From positions 22,508,001-22,572,000 of the forward strand of contig NC_084891.1 in the NCBI RefSeq assembly GCF_958979055.1: a stretch of 64,000 nucleotides of DNA. Reading direction: 5' to 3'. The notes below the pieces were generated by a model. That model ran no database searches. It saw only the letters and a program-made list of their open reading frames with translations, and had not been told where the DNA came from. Position 1 is the first letter of the stretch; every line of letters begins with the position of its first letter. Below are positions 33,949 through 45,128 of this stretch, piece by piece. Both the position numbers and the translations under genes were made by a program. Source of the DNA: Alnus glutinosa. Lineage: Eukaryota; Streptophyta; Magnoliopsida; Fagales; Betulaceae.

Positions 33949-34282
33949 AGCACCATTAATCCATTAAGGGATACATATATATATATATTCAGAATATTTT
34001 TGGCCATCGACTTCCATGTCTGTAATTATCATTCTAATAGCTGTTTTTTGTATTTCTCTAATCAACTAGGATTAAATACTTTTTTAGAAGAGTAATGCTA
34101 TACATTACCCCCTCTAGCACCATTAATCCATTAAGGGATACATATATATCCAAAATATTATTGGCCATCGACTTCCCTGTCTGTAATTATCATTCTAATA
34201 GCCGTTTTTGTATTTCTCTAATCAACTAGGATTAAATACTTCTTTAGAAGAGTAATGCCATACATTATCCTCTCATTCTCCT
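33949..34282. repeat. Tandem duplication, two units of about 167 bp
   Basis: AGCACCATTAATCCATTAAG starts each unit (33949 and 34116). The units stay similar through TGGCCATCGACTTCC and CTAATCAACTAGGATTAAAT to AGAAGAGTAATGC. Non-coding. Confidence 0.85.
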
Positions 34283-34584
34283 AAAGTTTATGTGACGCGG
34301 CCTCCCAAACCAAAAAATCAATCTCAGGATTCTCTACAATTTCTTTAAAATTTGAGATTCTCAAATTATATGAATTTATATCGTTTCATATATCGAACGA
34401 CATGAAAAATACTACATATTGTAAATGTGACATTTTAACAATGAGAATTGAGTATGTTTTTATCCAATTCTTACACTTTATGTCGTATAAAAGTTTTGAG
34501 CAAAAAACTGTATTTTAATTTAATAAAGAATAAGCATCTCTTCAAAAATGAAGAGAAAACCTTTCGGAATAAATTTATTTTGAA

Positions 34585-34740
34585 GAGTAATTGGTGCACA
34601 ACAGTTGTATAATTGTTGTGCACCACTCTAGAGACATGGGATAGGTCCCACGTGGGACCCATGTGATGGAACCCACCATATGGGACCCACCCCATGTCTT
34701 TAAGACCTTGCACAACAGTTGTGCAGGAATCATTTTCCTT
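34585..34740. repeat. Palindromic MITE with TGGGACCCAC core
   Basis: Arms GGTGCACAACAGTTGT and, inverted, TGCACAACTGTTGTGC, with repeated GTCCCACGTGGGAC and ATGGGACCCACC in the middle. Confidence 0.55.
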
Positions 34741-34889
34741 TTTTTTTTTAGTTGCCTCGATAACATGTCATATCTTATTTTTCATGCATGTTATTCCATG
34801 TAAAAAATTGCTTGAATTCTTTAAAATTTGAAAATCTCAAATTTTAAAAAAATTGTAAATCATCCTAATCCGTCAAATAGTCTTCAGAG

Positions 34890-35778
34890 TGTGGGATGTA
34901 CAACCGGTTGCGGTAGCGGTTATTAGCTCGTAACCGCAACTAGGGTCCTCGGTTATTATCAACTACCGGTTATCCGGTTATTTTAACCTGATTATTAAGC
35001 AGATAACTCGTTTTGTTTAATTTGTATAAATTATTGGTCCTCGTTACTAGCCGGTGCAATTGCGTCTAGCAATTAAGTTGTCGGACTTTTTGTAAGCGGT
35101 GAATGGAAAGTTTTGGAGAAAAAGATGAAGGAATATGAAAAAGAAAAGACATCCTACTTGATGACTTTGAATTGGACGGCTGTGACATGGCAGATTTCTT
35201 CGGTGGGTATTCTCTTTTCCAATGTCATTGGTACATTGGCTTTGCCTGTTGTTCCCATTCTTGCGGTAGTATTTTTCCATGACAAGTTAGATGGGGCGAA
35301 GGTGATTGCCCTGCTAGCAATCTAAGGCTTTCTTTCATACATTTATCAACATTATCTTGATGACTCTAAATCTAAGGTAAACAAAACAAGTGCGGATGAG
35401 GCTTCGAGCTCTATTACATAGATTTGTTGAAGGCAAATTAAAGGATATTCAAAAATTCCTTCTTTGCTGATACGAGGTTTTATTTATTTTTTCCAAACTC
35501 AATGCATCTATGCACTAATTATGATTATATATATATATATATATATAAAATTATAATTTTATATAATAATAAAAACCGGTTGCGCCGTGCGGTTATTCGG
35601 TTATTAACTGATTTTTTAGAATGTAATAACCGGTAATTGCAACTGGGTACCCGATTATCCGATAACAATTATTTTCAATTTCTCAATTTCTCAATTTTTT
35701 CATCTAACAATTATCGACAATTATTAACAATTATCAATTATTTTTGGTTAATAACCGTTTCGCTTCTACACCCATAAA
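34890..35778. mobile_element. hAT-like non-autonomous element carrying a permease fragment
   Basis: The two ends are related inverted sequences: GGGATGTACAACCGG with GCGGTTATTAGC on the left, and, inverted, GGGTGTAGAAGCG with ACGGTTATTAACC on the right. Subterminal CGGTTA/TAACCG repeats lie at both sides. Possible 8-bp target duplication CTTCAGAG (34882-34889) and CTTCAAAG (35779-35786) has one mismatch. Between the ends is the last part of a purine permease gene. No transposase was seen. Confidence 0.55.
35085..35420 (+). pseudogene. Purine permease (PUP family) C-terminal fragment
   Basis: The plus strand reads S-G-E-W-K-V-L-E-K-K-M, then S-Y-L-M-T-L-N-W-T-A-V-T-W-Q-I and L-P-V-V-P-I-L-A-V-V-F-F-H-D-K-L-D-G. 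A TAA at about 35322-35324 replaces the usual Trp codon before G-F-L-S-Y-I-Y-Q-H-Y-L-D-D. These are the last membrane helices and tail of plant PUP nucleobase transporters of the PUP10/11 kind, from memory of the family. About two thirds of the protein is missing. It is enclosed by the hAT-like ends, so probably captured and moved with the element. Confidence 0.8.
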
Positions 35779-35894
35779 CTTCAAAGGATGGGAAGAGATA
35801 TTACTCTTATTAGATCGAACATGTACGATCTCTCTTCAACAGCCTCAGATCGGACAAAAGCAACGTGTCCCAAAACCAAGCCCCTTCGCTTACA

Positions 35895-35911
35895 CATGCA
35901 GCCCCTGCATG
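35895..35911 (+). promoter_or_regulatory. Paired RY motifs upstream of oleosin
   Basis: CATGCA (35895-35900) and its inverse TGCATG (35906-35911). RY motifs are bound by B3 factors of the ABI3/FUS3/LEC2 group in seed gene promoters. They lie about 60 bases before the TATA box. Confidence 0.6.
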
Positions 35912-35922
35912 AAAGCTTCCTA

Positions 35923-35930
35923 ACACGTGC
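35923..35930 (+). promoter_or_regulatory. G-box/ABRE upstream of oleosin
   Basis: ACACGTGC contains the CACGTG core bound by bZIP factors in abscisic acid and seed maturation responses. It is close to the RY motifs, the usual pairing in oleosin promoters. Confidence 0.6.
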
Positions 35931-35963
35931 CACCCTTCTTCAACACGCACCACCCACCCTTCC

Positions 35964-35973
35964 TCTATATAAA
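35964..35973 (+). promoter_or_regulatory. TATA box of the oleosin gene
   Basis: CTATATAAAG, 112-121 bases before the start codon, leaving room for a leader of about 85-90 bases. Confidence 0.7.
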
Positions 35974-36084
35974 GCCCACCTGATCTCACAGGCTTCACGG
36001 CCACAGCAAATATTATCAGCATCACAAACCGTTCGCATACGTAAAGTCCTGATCAACTCTCTGCCGTCTGATCATCTTCATAAA

Positions 36085-36510
36085 ATGGCTGAGCACCAAC
36101 GGCAATCCCAGGACCCGGGCCACATGCAGCCTCGGTCCCACCAAGTTGTCAAGGCAGCCACTGCGGCCACCGCTGGTGGCTCACTCCTGGTCCTCTCCGG
36201 TTTGATCCTAGCCTGTACGGTCGTTGCGTTGACCGTAGCCACACCACTGTTTGTGATATTCAGTCCGGTCCTCGTCCCTGCGGTCATTACAGTATCGCTT
36301 ATTATCATGGGGTTCTTGACCTCCGGCGGATTCGGCGTGGCCGCGGTGACCGTTTTGTCGTGGATCTACAGGTACGTGACGGGGAGGCACCCACCCGGAG
36401 CGGACCAACTTGACCACGCGCGCATGAAGCTGGCTAGTAAGGCTCGAGAGATGAAGGACAGGGCTGAGCAGTTTGGTCAGCAGCATGTCACCGGTTCTCA
36501 GGGCTCTTAA
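36085..36510 (+). CDS. Oleosin
   Basis: An intronless frame of 141 residues coding an oil-body coat protein. Oleosins sit in the surface of seed lipid droplets and keep them from merging. The N-terminal arm is short and polar (about residues 1-28). A long uncharged hydrophobic hairpin follows (about 29-100) with the diagnostic proline knot [12 protein letters not shown] near its middle. The C-terminal arm is amphipathic and charged ([15 protein letters not shown]). The length fits the low-molecular-weight oleosins. The frame is open upstream to 35788, but that part contains the RY motifs, G-box and TATA box, and the protein start M-A-E-H is typical. Seed-specific regulation is inferred from those motifs. 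It reads intact. Confidence 0.95.
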   Translation: MAEHQRQSQDPGHMQPRSHQVVKAATAATAGGSLLVLSGLILACTVVALTVATPLFVIFSPVLVPAVITVSLIIMGFLTSGGFGVAAVTVLSWIYRYVTGRHPPGADQLDHARMKLASKAREMKDRAEQFGQQHVTGSQGS

Positions 36511-36700
36511 GCTAGCTCCATCCGCCATCATGTGTCTGATCTGTGTCTCTTTGCGATGGAAGCCTGTACGTACTAGAGGGGTTCATCGGTTGTCTTTGCT
36601 TTGCAATTCTGTTGTTTAATTTTATGCTTTTATGGGGTATGCATGTTATGGTCTTTGACTCTTTGTAATGAATTGAACTCTCTGTACGTGGACTTGAAAT

Positions 36701-38010
36701 TTCTATTTTCGTTTTTTCCTTTTCTTTTCCCTGCATAATTGAGGAGCTTCATTTTCTTGTTCTGCTAATTTTTCTTAAGTCAGTTTAATTAGTACAAGAC
36801 AGGTTACTCAAACGGTGCATGCATGCAAACCACACGCGTCAAGTTCTTGTTTTAGGTTTATCAATTTTTTACTAAGATTCGTAAATTTGACATAAATTTA
36901 ATATAAATTCAAGATAAAATTAACGAGGATTCAATCTATGTAATTAATTAAATAAAATTAGAATTCATCTCATCTATGTATATATATTTGTCTTGAATGC
37001 ATGTTTAAGCTAATAATAACACCATACATAAATGCTACTAGGTTACAAAGTTATAGATACAAATAAAATTCTTATAATAAAGTAATATCTATGACTTTCA
37101 TCTTTCGCTAACCTATGTACAAAAATAGTTAAAGAGCAGATCAAAAAATTATTTAAATCGGTCGTGAGAGATAATCCCTCACACCGAACTATCCAAGTCG
37201 TGAGAGATAATCCTTCACACTAAACTATCGAAGCCGTGAGATATAACCTCTCACATAACTAACCTTTATCCCATAAATCGTCCATGATGACAGATCTATG
37301 GAGAAGAAAACTCTTATTCAATGCAAAAACAACAACTAACAAACAATAGCAGTGGCCATGAAAGATATAAACGGTACAATACGGTGGTAGATAGACGGAT
37401 GCATAGCGAAGATGCCAAAATTGTTGATTTGATCAGAGAACACTTACAAACAAAATAAAATAAAACCAAAATGGGAGGGGAAGAGTCGAAGCGGGGAGTA
37501 GAAAGGAAAAGGTTGAGAATGAGGGAGCAAATTTGCTCCCTCCTCCTCTTATATCTACGTTCTAAGAGTTTTTTTCTTTAAGGCCGACTCTCGCAAGTAG
37601 TTTATTAAGTTTATTGAGTCCACTTGAATTAAGAATCTAAGAGTTTATTCTACTTATATTAATTTGACCGGTAGAGATTTTAAACTTTTGATTTCTAAAT
37701 TAAATGGCTTATATTTTGTTTTTTTTGTTTTTTTTTTTTAATATTTATATGATATACTGGAAGTCGATCGAATTTTTCAAATATTTTTTAGTTCATTGGT
37801 AAATTTAGACCTCAGGCTTCAAAGAATTCTGGATAGAATTTCCTTATAATTCTAAAATAATAGTATTGTTATATAAAGTTTATCTATTCTAGCTAGTAAT
37901 ATTGGTATAATAAATTATCGCTTGCATTGCGGTCCAAAAGTATGTCAGTCCTGAACAGTAAGTCTATTTCGTAGGTACAGCAAAAAACTGTCATATAATT
38001 TGATAATTAT
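36701..38010. repeat. Segmental duplication, copy 1 (oleosin 3' flank)
   Basis: It shares long stretches with 55705-57217 in the same orientation: TTCCCTGCATAATTGAG, ACAAGACAGGTTACTCAA, TTGTCTTGAATGCATG, GAGTCCACTTGAATTAAG and ATATACTGGAAGTCGATC. Copy 1 has a private insertion at about 37030-37600. No gene lies within it. Confidence 0.8.
37160..37260. repeat. Tandem hairpin repeat, about 36 bp x 3
   Basis: The unit CGTGAGAGATAATCCCTCAC plus AACTATC-AAG occurs three times with changes. Each unit has a GTGAG...CTCAC stem. It lies in the private insertion of duplication copy 1. Confidence 0.65.
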
Positions 38011-38339
38011 TGATTAACACTTGATAAAAAAAAATTAAAAAAAAAAATTAAAGATTGATTTCCATTGTTAGTGGTATAATATTTTACTAAAAATAATATT
38101 AATCAGCCTCAATAGGTATTATCTAAAAAATTGATTTATATTTAAAATCGTGAGTTGATTTTGCTTGGTACCATTTTTATAAATCAAATCAGGAGAAGTT
38201 AAGATATTTATCCTGTTTTACTTCTTTTTAATTAGAAGACTCAAATTAAGATCACATTAAATTTTAGAAATTTATCCCACGTTGGCTCCATCATTCAAAC
38301 TACTGTCATGTGTTCGGTTAATATTTACCCTCCTTTAAC

Positions 38340-38830
38340 TCTTATGCACTGTTTTTTTTTACGTAAAATAATTTTTGTTGCAAAATATTTTTGAGGAAAT
38401 TATTTTTCAGAAAAAATGATTTTCTTGACAATATTTTTTAATGTTTGGCTCGAACGAAAAAATCACAAACAGCAAAAAACAACATCCAACAATTGTCGCC
38501 AAAATCTGGCCGCCGTCGTCGGATTTCGACGAATCAAATTCCAGTTAGTTTGACCAGAATTTGATTAGTACGGCCAAAATCCGACAAGTACTGTCAAGAT
38601 TCAGCCGAATCGCCAAAATTTAGTTTACCAGAATCCAGCGACAGCGGCCAGACATTGCCGGATTCTAGCAATTGACGTTATCTCCGGAATCTGACAAGTG
38701 CCGCTGGATTCCGACAATTTGATACCAAAATTCAGAACCTTTGGCGATAGATTCAGGCTACCAACAAACTACAATGTTCAACGGTGGCAGATTCTCACAA
38801 TAAATCCTGATTGACCATGTCAACCAACCT
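38340..38830. repeat. Dispersed repeat of the AAATATTTTT/CCGGATTC family, copy 1
   Basis: Similar to the insertion at 55797-56390: GTAAAATA-rich start, TTGGCTC-ACGAAAAAA, a CGCCGGATT-rich middle with many CCGGA/TCCGG words, and ending CAACAAACTACAATGTTCAACGG. Non-coding; type unknown. Confidence 0.5.
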
Positions 38831-39925
38831 AAGAAAGGATAAGACAATTTATTAAAATAAAATAAAGGATAAGACAAAAATCATACAAAAAGTTGGCCAA
38901 AAATGATAGAAACTTGATTCTGAGAGCATCAAAATGAAAGCCTCTGAACAATTATTGAACAAGCTTAACAAATGGACCATAGCCAATAGCCATATGCATA
39001 TATGCAAAGAGTAGGTCTAGCAGTTGAAAGCTCACATCTAAATAAGCTTTAAAGAAATTTAATTCTAATATATCAGGTTAACAGGATTAAATCACATTCA
39101 GTGTTGCATAAATTTAAGGCTTTTCCAAGAAGCCATCCATATATAGGATCCATGGGATGAAAAATGTTCAACTCACTGAAGCCATATTTTAATTACATAC
39201 ATGAGGGTAGACAAATTTCTACAATTGTAATGAAGGGTGGACTGAAGGTTCTATTCTGGCCATTAAACGAAAGCAATCCTCTTTTTTCCACATGCACAGT
39301 AAACCGTTGAAAACATTACACTTAAACGCAACAAAATGAGTGTAAACAAGGAAAAAAAATTGGATTTCATGTGTACTACTACATCAACTGTTTTGTTGTC
39401 TCAAATAGTTTTATCCTTTGGATTCTGTGAAAAAAATGACTAGTCTAAATAATTCCAAAATATAAGTAATTAACACAAGTTCCCACAAAGAAAAGGATAA
39501 AACTTCTAATCAAATGACCAATTCAGCAACTGCATAGGATCATTTTTCTTAATAAACCAACCATTTAGTGCAATTTTAAGAATAAGAATAAATATAAAGT
39601 AAAAAAAAAAAAAAAAAAAACGTACACAGATCACAGGGTGTGAGAGTAAAGAAGAGACAAATAACATATCAACCTAAGAAATATATGCTAGATCAATTGA
39701 AAAACATATTACCAAGGTATCATTAAGTTATTATAACGCAAAACAATATTACATTTCTTCCTGGAACCATTAGCACAGATGAGAAATTATATTAGACAAA
39801 CCTCATGAGGGTATCCCAAATCGCACACCAATTTCCTAATTGTGCCTTCATATGCAAGGGATTCAAAAGTCTCAGGCTTGCTCAACAAGAAGGCCCATAT
39901 GATCTGACATTGTCGTCCCTCCCTA
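38831..39925. other. Intergenic sequence
   Basis: No gene or recognisable repeat apart from an A-run at about 39601-39620. Confidence 0.35.
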
Positions 39926-40945
39926 AATCCCAAATTTGGCATGTCACTAAATGTTTTTTCTTTAATATAATTATATTATTAATTAATTAATTAGTGATGT
40001 GGCCAAATTTAATACGTCACTAAACAATTTAATATTGTTTGGGTGTACGATTTTTTGAAAGATTGCGAATATCGAAAGAATTCGTTTTTAGAAATTATGT
40101 TTGGGTGATTTGGAAAACCTTAAACAAAATTATAAAAAGTATGATAAGATCTAATTAGAATTTAAATTCTAAAAAACAGTATTTCGAAAATATTTGAAAA
40201 ATCAACTATATGTATCGATCAGATCTTCTATCGATTTTATGATCCTGTCATGATCGATCGGACTAGTACTTATTATGATAAATCGCACGTTAGATTGAAC
40301 ATTCACTGTGTCAAGTTCGATTGATCGAACTCGATCTATCATGATTGATCGGACTAATGTATTAGGATTTATCAGATGGTCTATCGATCATATTATTCTA
40401 TCATGATCGATCATATTATTCTATCATGATCGATTAGACTACTACACTAGGATCGATCGGATGTTCGATTGAACCTTAATTGTGTCAAGTCTAATCGATC
40501 GAACTCTGTCATGATTAATCAGACTAATGGAATAGGTTTGATCGATTGGAGTAATACACTTGGATAAATAAGATATTCTATCAATTCTACGATCCTATCA
40601 TGATCGATCAGACAGTACTTATTATGATCAATCGCACGTTAAATCGAACATTTACTGTATTAAGTTTGTTTGATTTTTAAATATTATTTTGACTTAACAT
40701 TTAGTGAAGTGTCAAATTTGACAGGTCACTAAATTAGTGATGTGCCAAATTTGGAACGTTACTAATAATGTAAATTTCAAATTATTTTTAAAAAAATTAT
40801 ACTAGCTTAATATTTAATGACGTGTTAAATTTGACACGTCACTAATAATTTAAATTTTAAATTATTTTTAAAAAAAAAATTATATCAAATTAATATTTAG
40901 TAACATGTCAAATTTGGCACGTCAATAATTTAGTGATGTGTCAAA
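39926..40945. repeat. Palindrome-rich element with TGACGTGTCAAATTTG and GATCGATC motifs
   Basis: Both sides hold repeats of TTAGTGA-GTG-CAAATTTG-CACGTCACTAA, a nearly perfect palindrome, at about 39940, 40005, 40690, 40735, 40815, 40905 and 40935. The middle (40200-40680) holds repeated units with TCATGATCGATCGG and TCGATTGATCGAAC. The layout, with inverted subterminal repeats around a core, suggests a non-autonomous DNA transposon. Confidence 0.5.
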
Positions 40946-41357
40946 AGATTGGTCCAACCCTGCCAGTTAAATCTTGGCTCATCAGTCAAGAAAAAGGTCG
41001 TCATAAACGGTGGTTTGAGGCAAAAAGGAACTCTAACTACAGCAGCAAGTAAGCAAACTTAAGAGCAACAATAGAAAAAAGAGCACGAGACAGGCATAGA
41101 TCGAGCTACCGGAGAGGCCAGGAGCGCCAGTTCAGTGGTTCAGCTCAACATTTGAAACCCAACAAGGCATGCGGCAGCCAGCTTATAGGCCGGGTTTGTG
41201 ACTAAGAATTTGGGCTCAATGTGGTAGATAGCTGCCCGATAGATGAGCCAACGCGGGTCATATTGGGCCAAGGCCGTGCTCGTCATGAGCATATTGAGCT
41301 TCAGCTCGCTCACTGGAGTAGAAGACATACAAGTAAAACAAGGCTTTTTTTTTCTTT

Positions 41358-41388
<31 letters not shown>

Positions 41389-43149
41389 TATATATATATA
41401 TAAAAATAAAAATAAAAATAAAAAATAAAAAATCAAAGAAGGAAAGTAAAACAAGAATTGTCTACCCTAAATATTCAACTTACAGCTTCATAAAATTACG
41501 ACGTGGTGAATCTGGTGATAGCCTCTAATGTTAAGACCTAGTTTTATTATAAATTGGGTTGGAATAAATTTTTTCAACTCATTCTATAAAAATGACTTGT
41601 ACCCTTTGAACATGTGGAAAGCGCATTTTTTTTTTTTTTTGAATAACAGGTGACAAAGTTAGAAGAAATTTTATTAAAAAAGTATGTGCATCTTATGTGC
41701 TATTAAAAATAAGGGACATAACCTCTAATGCCTAGCTAGTTTCTTTTAAAAATTTCATCTATGCAACTAGACTTGTTAGATTATACAGGCCAAAGCCTAG
41801 TATTGAAATAGTTGAGGAGATCGGTGGAGAGAAACATCAGTATATGTGAAAAGTACACAAAAGATATTGCCACCTACAAGGGTGGAGATAATAAGGCTGA
41901 TAATTTTATATACAACTTACAAATCAAAATACACACCTAACATGAAATTAATAAAGTAGGGTTAACGGGTCTGATATGTTTACTTAAATAGGTCAGATTT
42001 TGGTTAACTTATATAGTTTTATACACATGCCTTATACACAATCTGAACCTGACACAGAAACACAAATTACTAGCCCTAGAAAAAAATAGTGAAGTCAAGA
42101 ATTGCACACTAGTCTTACAACTAAAGCAGGGGCTTTCGGCATTCTTTTTCTTTTAGACTAATAACATAAAAGATGAGTGATTGTTACACCCCACTAATGT
42201 GAAGGGGTATGTAAATGATGTGCACAAATGAGGTGTGCAAATATCATTTTTCAACATTCAAATGCATGGGCTTGCCAACTAAAACATGGGCATTCGTTTA
42301 TTAAAATTCTTGTTTTCTCTTTTTAAAATAAAAATTTTAACAAACAACTCAAATATAAAATACTTATAAAAGTACAAAAATAATTATCACATTTATGTCC
42401 TATTGAAATATTTTTTTTCAAGCTAAAAATAAAAAGTAATCTCCAAAATGCATTAATAAACATAGTGAAAATAAAAAATGGTATTTTTCTTAAAAAGGAG
42501 AACAGAAAATGAAATAAAGTTGAATGCAAGTGGAAGAGGGGCTACTTTTTTAAAGAAGAAGGCAAGAAGCTTGGAATAATGGAAAGAATTCTCAATGCCA
42601 TATGTCACTGAAAACAATCTCATGAAGTCAAACAGACAAAAGCAAACTTTTGTGTGGTAAAACTCCAAAAGCAATGGAATAACGAGCTCATAAAGTGATC
42701 AAATAAAAAGGTTAACAGGTGTCTCAACCGGCCAGCTCATTTCCTATAGTCTTCGACTTAGGTTTAAGACTTCATTGACAGTGTTAAGAGTATTATATGT
42801 AAGTTTTTGATTTCGTGCTAACTACTCATTATTTTTATAAATAAAGTGTTATGTAATAATGTTTAATATAGTAAATAGATAAAATGTAATCTATACGTCT
42901 TTCAGCTCTTTTTTTTTTTCTCTTTCACATAAAATTATTTTCTATTTTCTATTTTAGACTTCCACAGAAAGAAATTAAGACCAGAGAATTCTTTTTATTG
43001 ATCAATTTGGATTCTAATAAGTTTTTTCCCGTTTAGGCAGCGAGCTAGGCAGCATGGAAAAGGATGGACATGGATAGGTTCCAGCTGACCAAGTATTGGG
43101 TGCCCAAGACAACATGGAATGGACCACTTCTTTAAACCCATATTACATT

Positions 43150-43192
<43 letters not shown>

Positions 43193-43597
43193 TTTAGTAC
43201 GAGAAAAGAGGATTTACAAGAAAACAAAAATCAAGAGGAGTAGGCTCTTCAACAACAAGAACAAACATAATTATTGGAATCGAGCAAAAAAAAATGTATA
43301 ATCCACTGTATCTTGGGTTAAAAGCCATGAAATGAACCGTACAAAGCGAGGCTAAAACCCACCAAAAGGTAGGTCTACTTGAGGTCTTCTGCAACGGCAA
43401 TCAAATATCGAAGACTAAAAACTGATTTGAGTCTGTTGACAAAAATATTTGATTTGACATCTCACATGAGAGGTACTGCCCGAAAGCTGAAGCATGTTTC
43501 TCTGTTTGAACAGTAAAGGATGCTATCCTGAATTCTCAACATTATGTTTAGTACCGCTTAGCAAACAATACTATTCAAACGGTGTTAATTGAATAGT

Positions 43598-43629
<32 letters not shown>

Positions 43630-44267
43630 CCTCTAGTGGGACTGAGGACTCCGGTTGAAAATGTCTCAACAGCAAAAAAGAAGAAAAGGACACGGAAGAA
43701 CTAATTAAAAGATAATTAAGAGACATGTAAATTATCATCTTTAGAAGTATTGGGAAGATAATTTCTTGTCTATATACTTCAATAAGAATTATGGTGAAGA
43801 ATTAGACTATAATACTTTAGTAATTAACAGGTTGAGGTCTACTGGGTCTAGATGGAGAACCAAATATGATAAAATAAATGGTGCAAAAGATGCGGATAAT
43901 TAGATTGGACTTTGTATGATGATGAACAACAAGGTCAAATGAACTGATCATCCACTGAATGCAAGTGGCACGTGGGTGGTAACACATGGAGTCTTTTGCA
44001 CTTTTTGACCCTCTCTCTCTTTTCCCAAGTTTCCATCGATCCATGCAGCAAACAACATGTAGCAGGATCAACATGACTGATGGGCATGGTTTTGGTCCCT
44101 AGCTTCTATAAGGGAGAATATATTCCATCTGAATATGGTACGTACGGTGATAGTTGATTCAGATTGTTTGTAACTAGGAGATAACAAAAAAAGAAAGAGG
44201 CAACAGTTAGGCGAATACATTGGGCGAGGGAGCTAAATTCCACGCCTAATTAATGGAACCTAATCCT
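40946..44267. other. Intergenic region, low-complexity runs
   Basis: No gene is supported. Poly-T with TA repeat at 41344-41402, poly-T at 43154-43186 and at 43599-43629. A minus-strand open frame of 62 codons at 41140-41328 is compositionally protein-like but matches no family I know. Confidence 0.4.
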
Positions 44268-45128
44268 CCACTTTTGGATGGCTATAAGTACAGGTCTCCC
44301 AATGGAGCATTTGGCATCCAAATGAGCGGAAGAGAAGTCTAGTATGAAGATGAAAGAGTCATGTTTGATAGCCAAGGATGATTTGCCTAAATCTACTGTG
44401 GGGTGTATAATATATATTAGCCGAAAGTTAGTCCTTACGTGGTTTATAGGCAGTCTCCTTTGGCTAGTCTGACTGACTCTTATATTTCATATGAGACCTC
44501 CACTTCTAGATGGTTATGGTTATATATTTTTTAGGTCTGCAAATGAAGAGCATTTGGCCCTCCTAATGAAAGGAAGAGAGGCCTTGTATGAAGATGAAAG
44601 TACCATATTTGATATCCCGGAATGACTTGCCTAAATCCACTGTAGGACATGGTTTTTAGGCAGTCTTCATTGGCTTATCTGGTTGGTACTTATCTTTCAT
44701 GCTAGACTTCCACTTCTGGATGGTTATGGCTATACATTTAGGTATTCAAATGAAAAGCATTTAGCCATTCCTATGAAAGGAAGAAAGGCCTCGTATGAAG
44801 ATGAAAGTGCCATGTTTGATAGCCAAGAATGACTTGCCTAAAACCATTGTGGGACATGGTTTTTAGGCCGTCTTCCTTGGCTTATCTAATTGGCACTTAT
44901 CTTTCATGTTAGACCTCCACTTCTAGATGGTTATTGCTATACATTTAGATCTTCAAATGAATAGTATTTGGCCATTTCCGTGGCGTGAAAGGAAGAGAGG
45001 CCTTGTATGAAGATGAAAGTAGCATATTTGATAGCTAGGAATGACTTGCCTAAATCCACTGTAGGACATGGTTTCTAGGCAGTCTTCCTTGGCTTATCTG
45101 ATTGGCACTAATCTTTCATACTAGACCT
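44268..45128. repeat. Tandem array, about 210 bp x 4
   Basis: Units start with CCACTTCTAGATGGTTATGG-like sequence at 44268, 44500, 44710 and 44917. Each contains GAAAGGAAGAGAGGCCT, GAAGATGAAAGT, GACTTGCCTAAATCCACTGT and TTTTAGGCAGTCTTC. The first unit is longest (232 bp) and most diverged. No unit has an open frame through it. Confidence 0.85.

Larger units (their letters stand above)
32014..34881. other. Intergenic region downstream of MATH copy C
   Basis: No gene. 32330-32510 matches the flank of copy B. Palindromic MITEs lie at 32925-33030 and 34585-34740, and a 167-bp tandem duplication at 33949-34282. Poly-T of about 42 bases is at 33779-33822. Confidence 0.45.

Noticed and set aside
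35788..36084. Upstream extension of the oleosin frame
   Set aside because: It contains the RY motifs, G-box and TATA box, and the oleosin N-terminus starts well at 36085.
41140..41328. Minus-strand frame of 62 codons with protein-like composition
   Set aside because: No family recognised, no splice context and no neighbours. A protein database search would decide. Not called as a gene.
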